Assembly: GCA_017528425.1 (NCBI GenBank)
Contig: JAFXOV010000020.1
Location: 27,289-91,288, forward strand
From: Elusimicrobiota bacterium
GTDB lineage: Bacteria; Elusimicrobiota; Endomicrobiia; Endomicrobiales; Endomicrobiaceae
Direction: 5' to 3'
Length of the DNA: 64,000 nucleotides
Shown: positions 19,701-28,503 of the stretch, one piece after another
Position numbering within the stretch: position 1 is the stretch's first letter
How the letters are laid out: each line of letters begins with the position of its first letter
The notes under the pieces: model-generated
What the model was told of the DNA's origin: nothing
What the model saw: the letters and a program-made list of their open reading frames with translations, nothing else
The model's database searches: none
Position numbers and translations under genes: made by a program

Positions 19701-22183
19701 TAATGAATAAAGAAAATATCTTTGTTTATTTGGAAGTTTTAAAAGTTCCGATATCGAATTTAAATCCTCAAATAAAAAAAGAATACGATGACTTCTTTTA
19801 CGGGTTATTCGAAAAACTTAACAACGAATTTCAAAATAAAATTTCCGACTCGTTTATTAATGTTGTGTCGTCGCAGGATTCCACTTTAACAAGAAACGGT
19901 ATTTTGGGAAGCGTTTTCTATAAAAATTTTATTTCGTTGTTGAGTACTTTAAAAAATTTCAATGCAGGTAAAGCGGTAGACAAAATTGCAGATACAATAA
20001 AAAATATGGTTATATCTCAAAAACAGTCGGGTATTTTAATAGTTCCGCAATTGACACCGTTTTCAAAACATCAACTTTTTGCATTCGACAATGAACTCAG
20101 CGGAAACATAGCAATAACGTCGTTTGATCAGTTATCCGAAGACAAAAAAGATTTAGGTGTAATTATCAATGTTCCTGTTGAAAATACCGTGATTCCGGCA
20201 AAAGTATATTCCGATGTTATAGTCGATAACAAAGGAAACAATCATGTTGTTGTTGCTTTTGTACCGGTATTACTTGATGATATTGATATGTATTCTTCTG
20301 TAACGGAAACCGATTTTATAAAATCAATTTTGTCCGAAGAGAAAACGAAACAAAACGAACTCAGAAAACAATTGTTTATAGGCAGAGCAACATTATCTTT
20401 TATTAAAGAGCTGAAAACAAATTCCAAATTAAGTTCTATATACGATAATTCCGATTTTATGGTAGATAATGTCGATACTTCTTACATTGTATCTTTTGAT
20501 GATTCCGGATTGTTCAGTGTTCCGGAACTTATAAAAGACGATTTCTTTACCGATACGGATTTGCAGAACATCAGACATATAAATATTGTTACAAATACAA
20601 ATTCAACAAGTGTTCCGTTAACCGATATAAGAAATTTAAACTTGTCACCCTTGATTGATGAGTATAATGTATCCGAGAATGGTAAAGTAAATTTATCATT
20701 ACTGTTTAAATTGGTATCAAATTACAATTACTCTTTTGAAGATTCCGATTTTTCGTTATTTTTGAAAAATCCGAAACAATATGCACAAGATATGTTAAAG
20801 AGCATATTTGATACAAAAACGACGATAAAAGATTTTTCCAATATAAACACTGTTACAGAAATAGATATAAACAAATTTTCTTTGGAACAGTTGGAATATT
20901 TGTTAAACAGTGTTAAACCGGAAAGTGTTATAATAAAAAACATTTTCCATCAGGGAACGGAATTGTTCAATATTTATTCGTTGGACATTTCTTCCGAAAT
21001 AGACAGACTTAATAATTCGGAATTAGATAAATTCAGAACATTATTAGACGATAAGAATGCTTTAAATAACAGTAAAATTTTTGTCTTGAATAATTTGTTG
21101 CAGTATATAAAATCAAATAAACAGGAATATGAACTGTTCAAACAATTTTGTACCGATATGACACCGGAATTACAAAAAGAGTTGGAATTTTTAACTGCAG
21201 GACTGATTACAAATAATCAAACAGTTACCGAAGAAACGATTGAAAAATTAAAAGCGGAAAATTTGGATAAATGGAATTATTATTATGAACTAAACCAATA
21301 CATGCAATATATGGCATATATTCGTTATCAAAAAATTATGAGCATGTCGCAACAATCAAACACTAAAATGGTGTTCGGTATCGATATGTCGCAAACATCA
21401 CTGATACAAACTGTTTCCCAAATAAACAATCTTCACAAGATGTTTGGCATTAACGGATTTAAATTGAACGGGTTATCCGATGATTTATATCAACAACAAA
21501 CAATTACATATATGCACAGAAATATAACAAATGATATTACTTTAATTTTTGACGATATAACTCAAGCGGTGGACACCAGCAAATACAATAATATTATTTG
21601 TTTATCAAAGACAACTTCACAAGAAACAACAGACCACTTAAAAGTTGATTTATCTTCGATGGAAGAGATAGACGACTTTTTAACAAACTTATCAAAAAAT
21701 AACAAGTTAACAACATTGTATATTGATTTGAACAATATCGTAAACGATTCCGAGAATTTAACAAAATTTTTCAGTTTGGTAAATCTGTTAAAAAATGCTA
21801 ACTCTTTTGATTATATGGAATACGGCAAACATTTTGTAAGTAAATATGAAGACAGCATTGTTGCCGATACATTAAAAGGAAATATTAAAAAAATCGATAT
21901 TTCCGAAATAGATGAAATAAGCGGCCAAAACTACTTCCCTTATGTGTATAGAGTTTTATATGAGGCCGGTATTGATAACACAAACTACGATAATTTGATT
22001 GAATTAATAGCTCATTTATATATGCAGTACGAATATTCGAACAATTCAAATAAAGAAAACATAGTGTTGGAGCTTAAAGGAATACTTTTGGCTATAGCAC
22101 AACTTCAACAAATTACGGAAATTTCGTTGGAAGAAAACAGTATTAAGTTCGAAAACATCAATTCACTGCTTGCATGTGCATAA
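13742..22183 (+). CDS. Giant secreted/membrane protein with N-terminal ChaN-like domain and internal duplication
   Basis: 2813 residues, function unknown. A signal peptide covers about 1-25 (MMKMMSVF..., cleavage near AFA-NT). Residues ~60-480 resemble the ChaN/erythromycin-esterase-like domain found in large Omnitrophota and Elusimicrobiota proteins: HDLHNN at 69-74, EGAP at 100-103, LYGLEDWEIYNKN, and GGFHNE at 455-460 before a strand and PRVE. Two homologous modules follow: MPDVIVIS at 660, TPLELAVLN near 757 and GGGIAVIDP near 777; then MPDLIIMV at 1715, TPLELSVLN at 1821 and GNIVIADP at 1842. Two similar hydrophobic hairpins lie near 1225-1280 and 1623-1679. Helix-rich linkers join them, and the last ~800 residues match nothing I recognise. 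Monocistronic, between the gyrA terminator and convergent ccdA. Confidence 0.85.
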   Translation: MMKMMSVFTLVCFILTNVLGGAFANTMVFPLPYKYDNNEIVTKYDSLSQYAQITENIYRKDTPLVVVIHDLHNNAKVQQNIEQIINFISQNSHINKIMIEGAPNKQISTELFSSLQNKQYIEDVLNDLLYNGKISGAESFVVKQNLHNLYGLEDWEIYNKNINWNLILKDKYVNETEKIYESFVKNRIYFSKPELFSLFSQEIDIEKRIVKLYEYCKENNIDLSLYSEINKFIAVTKYKNKKNISKDLSRLFNDIKSKIPYQNYMQITTLLKNMDVNGKEKLNLIFNIIKNSSPETLLKYEPLVLYFNNIEARTAINFYALMQQTETLENFILDNFVDYNEKELILVDKFIYILSEYARLSISYNQYKYFEQNKDYLYNISIKYLDNQSLKIINDILKDEDLKNYHLTNEQRNKIFYSNIKSLINISDNDNIEVTETNIIENLRNIDSVNIVVVGGFHNELTDILKHQNVSVLSVIPRVEQLTDFDNELVRTENVVYKNALAPPTVLVQADVSTIASIIKKWSGSMTTSGIDFFRQKQAIRKWLSDNKIDLEFEIVNETMYLGSVPIDDILNPKTRYKKEDNSRKKSTVSNIVWKLHDIYSNIKVFISQKTKSIRQLFGGISTFTDISSLSSQYISRRLLNERIIKNEYQRTLNSLNRKMPDVIVISVSSEQDKTFCEQVLADIKTHPSFQNTQIQYIMKEQAGTADGFIKSMEYLKSSNFGKSFKDLTSVVIDIDTNEKENIARKDLPIKFNGRNITPLELAVLNGIRACHKFKTGGGIAVIDPQSIYIGNMLPTEDITFISSAVNMEEIQHHRHSLIIKDYPSTLEEIYYGFTPENISDVVERKGIEHRNFYNFDNNRMRQFEIATGNVLISFDDETKYKEFFNFISEYGNSLNNLSEKTHLFQHIFVPFIRLKNKQNVSSYFAKTASAKDRDLFIDFADRIGNYYRNSSLIQEMKFGVYHQSKSLYSRNFTRQLINKLSDIFKSKQYQHIKQDTKSTIKQKQVVITETFDEDNALSRAYKMLSQIQDKRLDSSADYEQVYDTLIEIFRTTPAQNELYNLENKNTAKLYRYISDIISNTIAQINDEKVLNKNRIEQTYLENLKISFLSMQHYTIEYLRLLDYTTNLATLGSYIFPKSSFFEKSKLMPLNRLIFGFTRGIKKSKQNVREQLATVYSSGNFLIDSLYSFPVLKNDIESFITNIENPKEKTSVGIQKEWGSRRAVQRFLSLSIGLQSFATSIIAALSTSSFTVATISAAVISLMSGLGLSIFLHRAGIGIGQNDKFYNEKKKEIENELDGQSSIKESMDFFAYDINKISQLEKFYAKLAKNASKENKELLDSTLTLLHQYKDNCDLRLISPILNNSRQLYILLAGRSDLQLQLLQFIDYLEKFNVEDEPKEYKGIRYGFVSDMEITEQETNGHLKNWFEILKTNSITKESIDNIITNATEIIEKTNFNPTVLKGTNKDVIISQLQDFISFYNDTIKLYSALTKQEQDKLRPEIEILEKMGEYAIQYYKALNYLVSLEILYGYRISKGNKLYFLEQIGLMSVVRNVYGIQTGIFLSKRRFLKSITAVKNIGNEIINGFYDNKIEETVDSFFKEKENPDYFYLGIIESWKDRKMLARFLPLVIFIQKVATSVISGSFYLHNFVISFFTGVGLTVSLHWLSIMIGFFKTLIISKKNVSGKEEKNTIETNRQLLLQKHIDELAKVPYGQMPDLIIMVGSKNRHTATSLNEGIRNIRRFGNLQSVPIESLVTENDGNGNSLLDVFNFIQSKQFEKDYPSLTQKDLRDLKIVVININETSSQIINRQLDMEILDKQTTPLELSVLNAVCMTQKNKGQKGNIVIADPGYMYLGNLTQTDNITMVASNVTYEQMKNQSLPLLITDQTDFSQDGSSRLKKLYRNFDYKKISNIAVAYMFSRMYDTDNISLVQMPAYAGLIGMNFSDDKNFDLLLEFMNIARQYEQSYKGRKFKIDLIQHLLTPLTMLMNKENIFVYLEVLKVPISNLNPQIKKEYDDFFYGLFEKLNNEFQNKISDSFINVVSSQDSTLTRNGILGSVFYKNFISLLSTLKNFNAGKAVDKIADTIKNMVISQKQSGILIVPQLTPFSKHQLFAFDNELSGNIAITSFDQLSEDKKDLGVIINVPVENTVIPAKVYSDVIVDNKGNNHVVVAFVPVLLDDIDMYSSVTETDFIKSILSEEKTKQNELRKQLFIGRATLSFIKELKTNSKLSSIYDNSDFMVDNVDTSYIVSFDDSGLFSVPELIKDDFFTDTDLQNIRHINIVTNTNSTSVPLTDIRNLNLSPLIDEYNVSENGKVNLSLLFKLVSNYNYSFEDSDFSLFLKNPKQYAQDMLKSIFDTKTTIKDFSNINTVTEIDINKFSLEQLEYLLNSVKPESVIIKNIFHQGTELFNIYSLDISSEIDRLNNSELDKFRTLLDDKNALNNSKIFVLNNLLQYIKSNKQEYELFKQFCTDMTPELQKELEFLTAGLITNNQTVTEETIEKLKAENLDKWNYYYELNQYMQYMAYIRYQKIMSMSQQSNTKMVFGIDMSQTSLIQTVSQINNLHKMFGINGFKLNGLSDDLYQQQTITYMHRNITNDITLIFDDITQAVDTSKYNNIICLSKTTSQETTDHLKVDLSSMEEIDDFLTNLSKNNKLTTLYIDLNNIVNDSENLTKFFSLVNLLKNANSFDYMEYGKHFVSKYEDSIVADTLKGNIKKIDISEIDEISGQNYFPYVYRVLYEAGIDNTNYDNLIELIAHLYMQYEYSNNSNKENIVLELKGILLAIAQLQQITEISLEENSIKFENINSLLACA

Positions 22184-22185
22184 TG

Positions 22186-22902
22186 TTAACTTAATACCTT
22201 CATTATGTTCATTGTTATTTTGTTAAATCCGCCTGAAATTATCAGTATACCCATAAGTATTAAAAGTGTTCCGGAAATAATTTCTATTACTTTGTAATAC
22301 TTTTTTAACGAATTAAACAATGTTAAAAATTTGCTGACAAATAATGCGGTCAATATAAACGGTATTGCAAGTCCTAAAGAATAAATTAGAAGCAAAAATG
22401 TTCCTTTTGCAATTGTTCCCTGAGTTGCTGCCATTATAAGAATAGATGCAAGTATCGGATCAACACAAGGGGTCCAACTGAATGCAAAAGCACAACCTAT
22501 AAGATATATAGTGAAATAGTTTGAAGTTCTTTTTATTTTGTCCATCCATCCGAACTGTTTATATAGAAGTTTTATTTTGAATATTCCCAACAAATGTAAC
22601 CCGAAAACAATAATAATTATTCCGCCGACTGTTCTTAAAATATCTATATTATTTAAAAAGAATTGTCCTATAATTGTTACCGATAAACCCAGAAAAACAA
22701 ATACTGTAGTAAAACCTAAAACAAAACAAATCGATGATAAAAAAACGGATAACAAATTTTTTCTGTTATCCAATTCTTCTATAGACAGGCCTGTAACTAA
22801 TGTTATATATACGGGAATAAGAGGTAAAATGCAGGGACTTATAAATGTTAATATTCCTGCCAAAAGACTTGCAAATACGGGAAAACTGCCTAAATCTTGC
22901 AT
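22186..22902 (-). CDS. ccdA: CcdA/DsbD-family thiol-disulfide membrane transporter
   Basis: 238 residues with six predicted membrane segments. The two key cysteines sit in the duplicated motifs SPCILPLIP (after TM1) and TPCVDP (after TM4), as in CcdA. It moves reducing power from cytoplasmic thioredoxin across the inner membrane to periplasmic thiol proteins. Its ATG overlaps the nadA stop (TAATG), so translation is coupled. No cytochrome c or thioredoxin-like partner lies nearby. One possible link, which is inference, is protection of secreted or iron-sulfur proteins rather than cytochrome maturation. It ends two bases from the end of the giant gene on the other strand. Confidence 0.9.
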   Translation of the reverse strand: MQDLGSFPVFASLLAGILTFISPCILPLIPVYITLVTGLSIEELDNRKNLLSVFLSSICFVLGFTTVFVFLGLSVTIIGQFFLNNIDILRTVGGIIIIVFGLHLLGIFKIKLLYKQFGWMDKIKRTSNYFTIYLIGCAFAFSWTPCVDPILASILIMAATQGTIAKGTFLLLIYSLGLAIPFILTALFVSKFLTLFNSLKKYYKVIEIISGTLLILMGILIISGGFNKITMNIMKVLS

Positions 22903-23813
22903 TATGAAGGTTTTACCTCAAGCATTCTTTGAATCGGAACAATTGCTTTATCTGCAATTTCTTTAGGAACTTTTATCTCGTTATTCATTTCTTTCAGAAC
23001 ATTTAACACTTTATCCAACGAATTCTTTTTCATGTTAGGACATACTGCCAAATCCGTAACCGGATAAAACTTTTTGTTGGGATATTCTCTTTGAAGTTTA
23101 AATGTTATTTCGTTTTCTGTTCCTATAATAAATTCTTGTTTATCACTTTTTGCAACATAATTTAATATACCTGTTGTGGATAACACTTCGTCTGCAAGTG
23201 CAACCGTTTCCGGACAACATTCCGGATGAACCAAGAAAATTGCATTAGGATGCACTTCTTTTTGTAATGCAACATATTCCGGTAACATTTTCATGTGTGT
23301 AGGGCAAAATCCGTTCCACAAAATAAGTTTTTTGTTTAACACTTTTTGTGCATAAGAACCTAAATTTCTGTCCGGGCAAAATATTATTTTATCGTTTTGA
23401 ACTGACTTAACCACATTTATGGCATTAGAAGATGTACAACAAATATCGGTTTCCGCTTTAACCGCCGCAGATGAGTTTATATATGTAACAACAGTTGCAC
23501 CGGGATTATCTTTTTTAAATTGTATCAACTGTTCTGCTGTTATCATGTCTGCCATAGGGCAACCGGACTGTAAATCGGGCAACAAAACCTTTTTATTGGG
23601 ACTTAATATAGAAGCGGTTTCCGCCATAAAATGTACACCACAAAAAACAATAACATCGGCATTTGTTTGTGCGGCTTTTCTGCTGAGTTCCAAAGAATCG
23701 CCTGTGAAATCCGCAATAGATTGTACTTCTTGTCTTTGATAATTATGAACAAGAATTACGGCATTTCTTTGTTTTTTTAAATCTTGAATTTGTTGTATTA
23801 TTTCTTCTTGCAT
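22902..23813 (-). CDS. nadA: Quinolinate synthase A
   Basis: 303 residues, matching the short form of NadA. It condenses iminoaspartate with dihydroxyacetone phosphate to quinolinate, the first ring of NAD, using an oxygen-sensitive [4Fe-4S] cluster. Three conserved cysteine contexts are present: FCGVHFMAE (C58), NGFCPTHMK (C170) and VCPNMKKN (C258). Also seen are LVHNYQRQEVQ near the start and LVHPECCPE in the third domain. NadB and NadC are not in the window. It is coupled to ccdA through an overlapping stop/start. Confidence 0.96.
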   Translation of the reverse strand: MQEEIIQQIQDLKKQRNAVILVHNYQRQEVQSIADFTGDSLELSRKAAQTNADVIVFCGVHFMAETASILSPNKKVLLPDLQSGCPMADMITAEQLIQFKKDNPGATVVTYINSSAAVKAETDICCTSSNAINVVKSVQNDKIIFCPDRNLGSYAQKVLNKKLILWNGFCPTHMKMLPEYVALQKEVHPNAIFLVHPECCPETVALADEVLSTTGILNYVAKSDKQEFIIGTENEITFKLQREYPNKKFYPVTDLAVCPNMKKNSLDKVLNVLKEMNNEIKVPKEIADKAIVPIQRMLEVKPS

Positions 23814-23845
23814 AATATTTTACCTTTAAAATTACAGTTATTATA

Positions 23846-26566
23846 TTACTTTTTTCTAATAAGATTTTCTACAAATTTACTGATCCCTATAACAGCATAA
23901 ATTATAAAGCCCAATATGAAAAGTCTGCCCCAGGAAGCAAGTGATATTCCTTCCGTTGAGAAGAATGTGTTTACCGGAGAAACATACAAGAATATAAACT
24001 GTGTTGCAAACATTATAAATATACCGAGCCAAATGTACGGGTTTGAAAATAAACCGAGAGAAAACATGGATTTTGTCATTGAACGGCAATTTAATAAATA
24101 CATACTTTGACATACTATAAACACTGATACTGCAACACCTCTTGCCTGTGCAAGTGTTGCACCGTGAGCAAGTTCATAATTAAACAATATTACTACACCG
24201 GTAACTATTATGGCACTTATCATTGCAAGTCTGTACCAGAAAATTCCGTCCATAATCTTCATATCGGGGCTTACAGGCTTTCTATCCATTATACCGTCTT
24301 CTTTAGGTTCAAAAGATAACATCATACCCAAAAATAATGCGGTAGACATGTTTATCCACAGAATTTGTTTCGGTAAAATAGGAAGTTCCGGCATATTAAG
24401 AAATATTGCGGTCATCATGGCAATACCTTGAGCCATGTTTGTGGGAAGTGTCCAAATAATAAATTTTCTTATATTATCAAATACACATCTTCCTTCTTCA
24501 ACGGCAGCAACAATAGAAGCAAAATTATCGTCGGTTAAAACCATATCCGCAGACTCTTTTGCAACTTCCGTTCCCGTTATACCCATAGCAACACCGATAT
24601 TTGCTTGTTTTAAAGCAGGTGCGTCATTTACACCGTCACCGGTCATAGCGGCAATATTTTTTTGTACCTGTAATGCTCTTACAAGTCTTAATTTCTGTTC
24701 GGGTGTTACTCTTGCAAATACGGAATATTTTATTGCTATTTCTTTTAGTTGTTCATCATCGTATTGTTCAAGTTGGCTGCCTGTTATGGCGGTGTAGTCG
24801 GGATTTTCTCCTTTAATTATTCCTATGGCTTTTGCTATTGCCGAAGCTGTTAATGCATGGTCACCGGTAACCATTTTAATTTTGATTCCCGCACTGTGAC
24901 ATTTTTTTACGGCCTCTATAACTTCCGGTCTTGCGGGATCTATCATAGCTTGAAGACCTACGAAAGTTAAACCTGTCGCAATATCTTCATGTCTTAACTG
25001 TTTATGATTTTCGTCCATATCCGTATAAGCAAAACATAAAACTCTTAATCCTCTTGTTGCCATTTCGTTGGCAACTTTTACTACTTCTTCTTTGTTGAAA
25101 GGTATTTTGTTGCCTTGTTTATCAAGCATGTAAGAACACATGTTCGTAATTTTTTCTACGGCACCCTTTACGAAAGCAATGTTTGTTCCGCCGTTTTCAT
25201 GCAATGTTGCCATATACTGATATTGAGATTCAAACGGTATAGTATCAAGTTTAGGATATTGTTCCACAAGTTCATCGTTAAGTTTTGCTTTTGCTCCGGA
25301 AACTATCAAAGCACCCTCTGTCGGATCGCCTTGCACGTCATTTTTTCCGTCTATATTTATTATTTTTGCATCGTTACACAAATAACCTGCGGTTAAACAA
25401 AGTTTTAACGATTTTGAATATTCTATACCTATAATTGTATTTGTTTCTTTAAGTTTTAATTGTCCGTCAAAACTGTAACCTGTTCCGGATACTTCTATGG
25501 TTTTACCGTCTGTAAACATTTCAACAACGGTCATTTGGTTTTCGGTTAAAGTTCCTGTTTTATCCGAACAAATTACTGTTGTACTTCCCAAAGTTTCCAC
25601 TGCGGGAAGTTTTCTTATAATGGCTTTTCTTTTAGCCATTCTTGAAACACCTATAGCAAGAGTTATAGTCATTGCCGCGGGAAGTCCTTCGGGTATTGCT
25701 GCAACGGAAAGGCCGATAGCGGCCAAAAACATTAACACCCAACCTTGATGGTGATATATACCTACACCAAATGTAATTGCTGCCATAGACATAATTAAGT
25801 ATATAAGAAACACACTGAATTTTGCCATTCTTTGTGTTAAAGGAGTTTCTAATGAATCGGCAGATGATATAAGTTGAGAAATTTTACCTACTTCGGTATT
25901 ATCACCCGTGGCAACAACAACACCTTTGCCGCTGCCGTAAGTTACAAGTGTTGATGCATACAACATATTTTTCCTGTCCGCCAAAACAGTTGAAGACGGT
26001 AAAGTGTTAATGTTTTTTTCAACAGGTAAAGATTCTCCGGTGAGAGCCGATTCGTTTATTTGTAATTCTCTTGAAGAAATAAGTTTTATATCCGCTGCAA
26101 CTTTATCTCCGGAAACGAAGAACAAAATGTCCCCGGGAACAACTTCGGAAGAATCAATATGCATTCTTTTACCGTCTCTCATAACCACCGCTTGAGTAGT
26201 CATTGATTTTGCGAGAGCTTCCAACGATTTTAATGCTTTCGATTCTTGAATAAATCCCACTATTGCATTAACCAACACCACACCGAATATTACACTGCAA
26301 TCCGCCCACTGTTTTAAAAACAATGTTATAAAACCCGAAATGATTAACACATATAAAAGACTGTTATGGAACTGTAAAAAGAATCTTTTTATAGGACCGT
26401 CACCTTTTTTTTGAGTTAAAACATTTTTACCGTATTTTTGTTGTCTTTCTGAAATTTCACTTTCTTTAAGTCCGGTATGGCTGTTGCTGTTGAACTCTTG
26501 TAAAACATCATTAATTTCAATACTATGCCAAAACTTTTGTTCTTGGTTTGTTCCTTGTTTTTCCAT
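23846..26566 (-). CDS. P-type cation-transporting ATPase (P2, CtpF/PacL-like)
   Basis: 906 residues, full length. The N-terminal cation ATPase domain is followed by the actuator loop with LTGES (175-179), TM4 motif IPEGLP (291-296), phosphorylation site DKTGTLT (335-341), a nucleotide-binding domain, the hinge [14 protein letters not shown], and four to six C-terminal membrane segments. The P2 type normally exports calcium or exchanges Na+/K+. TM6 here reads [16 protein letters not shown], lacking the Asp found in the SERCA NLVTDGLPA motif, as in CtpF-like pumps. The transported ion is therefore uncertain; calcium is the default guess. It is a single gene between nadA and metW. Confidence 0.92.
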   Translation of the reverse strand: MEKQGTNQEQKFWHSIEINDVLQEFNSNSHTGLKESEISERQQKYGKNVLTQKKGDGPIKRFFLQFHNSLLYVLIISGFITLFLKQWADCSVIFGVVLVNAIVGFIQESKALKSLEALAKSMTTQAVVMRDGKRMHIDSSEVVPGDILFFVSGDKVAADIKLISSRELQINESALTGESLPVEKNINTLPSSTVLADRKNMLYASTLVTYGSGKGVVVATGDNTEVGKISQLISSADSLETPLTQRMAKFSVFLIYLIMSMAAITFGVGIYHHQGWVLMFLAAIGLSVAAIPEGLPAAMTITLAIGVSRMAKRKAIIRKLPAVETLGSTTVICSDKTGTLTENQMTVVEMFTDGKTIEVSGTGYSFDGQLKLKETNTIIGIEYSKSLKLCLTAGYLCNDAKIINIDGKNDVQGDPTEGALIVSGAKAKLNDELVEQYPKLDTIPFESQYQYMATLHENGGTNIAFVKGAVEKITNMCSYMLDKQGNKIPFNKEEVVKVANEMATRGLRVLCFAYTDMDENHKQLRHEDIATGLTFVGLQAMIDPARPEVIEAVKKCHSAGIKIKMVTGDHALTASAIAKAIGIIKGENPDYTAITGSQLEQYDDEQLKEIAIKYSVFARVTPEQKLRLVRALQVQKNIAAMTGDGVNDAPALKQANIGVAMGITGTEVAKESADMVLTDDNFASIVAAVEEGRCVFDNIRKFIIWTLPTNMAQGIAMMTAIFLNMPELPILPKQILWINMSTALFLGMMLSFEPKEDGIMDRKPVSPDMKIMDGIFWYRLAMISAIIVTGVVILFNYELAHGATLAQARGVAVSVFIVCQSMYLLNCRSMTKSMFSLGLFSNPYIWLGIFIMFATQFIFLYVSPVNTFFSTEGISLASWGRLFILGFIIYAVIGISKFVENLIRKK

Positions 26567-26590
26567 CGTTTTTCCTCTGCTTTTGCGAGA

Positions 26591-27202
26591 TTATTTAGTG
26601 ATTACGAAAATTGCTTGTTGTGCAAATAAGTTCGGTAATATATGACAATATTTGTTATTAGCTATAAAATATTTTTCCATTATTTTATACTTTCTTTCTT
26701 TACAGAAAACTTCAAAATCTTTTATGCTTAAACATCTGATATTCGGAGTATCGTTCCATCCGTACGGGAGAGATTCGGTAACAGGTGCTCTTCCGCCGAA
26801 AAAGAGTTTACTTCTTACCGTTATATGAGCAAAGTTTGGGAATGCCACAATAACTTTTTTACCGATTCTTAAACATTGTTTTAATACTTCATCGGTTCTT
26901 GTAACCTGTTGTAAACTTTGGCTTAATATAACAAAATCAAAAGTATCGTTTTTATAAAAATCCAATGCACCGTCAATATCCGAATGCATAACACATAACC
27001 CTTTTTCCACACATTTGTATATCGCATCTTCGGATATTTCCACGCCTTGAGCATTTACTTGTTTATTTTGTACGAGTAAATACATTAAATCACCGTCACC
27101 GCACCCCAAATCCAAAACTTTTGATTTCGGTGTCACGATTCCGGCTATTTTTAAATGTGATAACAAAGTATTTTTATCTTTCACCGCCAAAAACCTCATC
27201 AT
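26591..27202 (-). CDS. metW: MetW-like methyltransferase-fold protein
   Basis: 203 residues. An SAM-binding fold has the glycine motif LDLGCGDGD at 30-38, then SQSLQQVTRTDEVL and the family-typical FPNFAHITVRSKLFFGGRAP and YGWNDTPNIR. MetW pairs with MetX in many bacteria and is needed for homoserine acyltransferase activity. Here the gene overlaps the end of metX by 29 bases, the usual metX-metW arrangement. The biochemical reaction of MetW itself is unsettled. Confidence 0.92.
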   Translation of the reverse strand: MMRFLAVKDKNTLLSHLKIAGIVTPKSKVLDLGCGDGDLMYLLVQNKQVNAQGVEISEDAIYKCVEKGLCVMHSDIDGALDFYKNDTFDFVILSQSLQQVTRTDEVLKQCLRIGKKVIVAFPNFAHITVRSKLFFGGRAPVTESLPYGWNDTPNIRCLSIKDFEVFCKERKYKIMEKYFIANNKYCHILPNLFAQQAIFVITK

Positions 27203-28301
27203 ATAATCTGTTTAAAAAGTTTTTTATAAGTCTGGTTTCATCTTTTACTTCCAAAAGAAAAGCATCATGTCCGTAAGTGGAAAATATGTTACAGTAAGTA
27301 ACTTCCTGATTTTTCATTTTTAAAAATTTCACTATATTTTCCGATTGATACGGAGGATACAACCAATCGGACTTAAAAGATATAACCAAAAATTTTATAT
27401 CCAAATTTTTTTCTTCCGGTAAAAAATTATCTTTTTGAACATCAAAATAGTCTATAGCTTTCGATAAATATAAATAGCTGTTAGCATCAAATCTTTTTAC
27501 GAAAGAGCTTCCCCTGTATCTTAAATATTCTTCAACTTCAAAATCAGCATTAAAGTCAAAATTTTCGTTCGGTTCCGGATTTTTAACCGGAAACTTCTTC
27601 TGCATCGAGTAGTCGCTCATGTATGTTATATGTCCCAACATTCTTGCTACGGCAAGCCCTTTATTAGGTTCGTCTCCTCCGTAATAATGCCCGTGAGACC
27701 AAGCCGAATCACCCATTATGGCTTGTCTGCCGACTTCGTTAAAAGCAATCTGTTGAGGTGTAGATCTTAAAGTAATTGCTATTGGAATTGCAGAATACAT
27801 ATATTCCGGATAATCCATTACCCATTGTAATACCTGCATACCGCCCATCGATCCGCCTGCAACGGAAAAAAGTTTTTCTATTCCGAAAAATTCCACCAAC
27901 TTTTTTTGAGCTTTTACCATATCGGAAATTGTTATTGCGGGAAAATCAGTTCCGTATGAAACACCAGTTGCCGGATTTATAGATTCCGGTCCGGTTGTTC
28001 CCGCACATCCGCCCAAAACATTTGAGGCAATAATAAAATATTTGTTGGTATCAAAAGCTTTTCCGGGTCCAACCATCGAATCCCACCAACCGGGTTTTTT
28101 GTCCCCTTCATGAAATCCCGCACAATGAGCATCACCCGTAAAAGCATGAGTTATCAATATAGCATTGTTCTTTTGTTCGTTTAAAGTTCCGTAAGTTTCG
28201 TAAGCTATTGTAACTTGCGGTAAACTTTGCCCGTTTGCAAGAACAAGGTTTTCAAAAGTAAAATATTTAGTTTGAACAATTCCTACACTATCTCTGGCCA
28301 A
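27174..28301 (-). CDS. metX: Homoserine O-acetyltransferase
   Basis: 375 residues with an alpha/beta-hydrolase fold. HAFTGDAHC (52-60) forms the oxyanion region, the nucleophile is S151 in AGGSMGGMQ, and SFKSDWLYPP and YGHDAFLLE near the end supply Asp and His of the triad. It transfers an acyl group from acetyl-CoA (or succinyl-CoA in some members) to homoserine for methionine synthesis. The acyl donor cannot be fixed from sequence alone. It is followed by the overlapping metW. A TATAAT-like element lies upstream at 28343-28348 on the minus strand, without a good -35. Confidence 0.94.
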   Translation of the reverse strand: MARDSVGIVQTKYFTFENLVLANGQSLPQVTIAYETYGTLNEQKNNAILITHAFTGDAHCAGFHEGDKKPGWWDSMVGPGKAFDTNKYFIIASNVLGGCAGTTGPESINPATGVSYGTDFPAITISDMVKAQKKLVEFFGIEKLFSVAGGSMGGMQVLQWVMDYPEYMYSAIPIAITLRSTPQQIAFNEVGRQAIMGDSAWSHGHYYGGDEPNKGLAVARMLGHITYMSDYSMQKKFPVKNPEPNENFDFNADFEVEEYLRYRGSSFVKRFDANSYLYLSKAIDYFDVQKDNFLPEEKNLDIKFLVISFKSDWLYPPYQSENIVKFLKMKNQEVTYCNIFSTYGHDAFLLEVKDETRLIKNFLNRLYDEVFGGER

Positions 28302-28400
28302 AATAAAACCTCATTTAAAATTAAAATAATAATGAATTTCTTATTATAGTATTTTTTGCATGAAAAATATAGTATTTATATGTTTTTAGATTAATAAAAA

Positions 28401-28429
28401 TTGCATAAAATTTATATTTTTGTTATTAT
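28401..28429 (+). promoter_or_regulatory. Putative promoter of the etfBA operon
   Basis: TTGCAT, 17 bases, TATTAT, followed by a leader of about 70 bases and a TTGGAGG ribosome binding site before etfB. Confidence 0.6.
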
Positions 28430-28503
28430 CTAACAGATATAAACAAGAGTAAATTATCTTGTTTTGAGGTTTTATTTTTCAAATTAAACTTGGAGGATAT
28501 AAA

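Noticed and set aside
28302..28503. SAM-type riboswitch before metX
   Set aside because: The upstream sequence is AT-rich without the conserved helices, and only about 100 bases are available before the divergent etf promoter.
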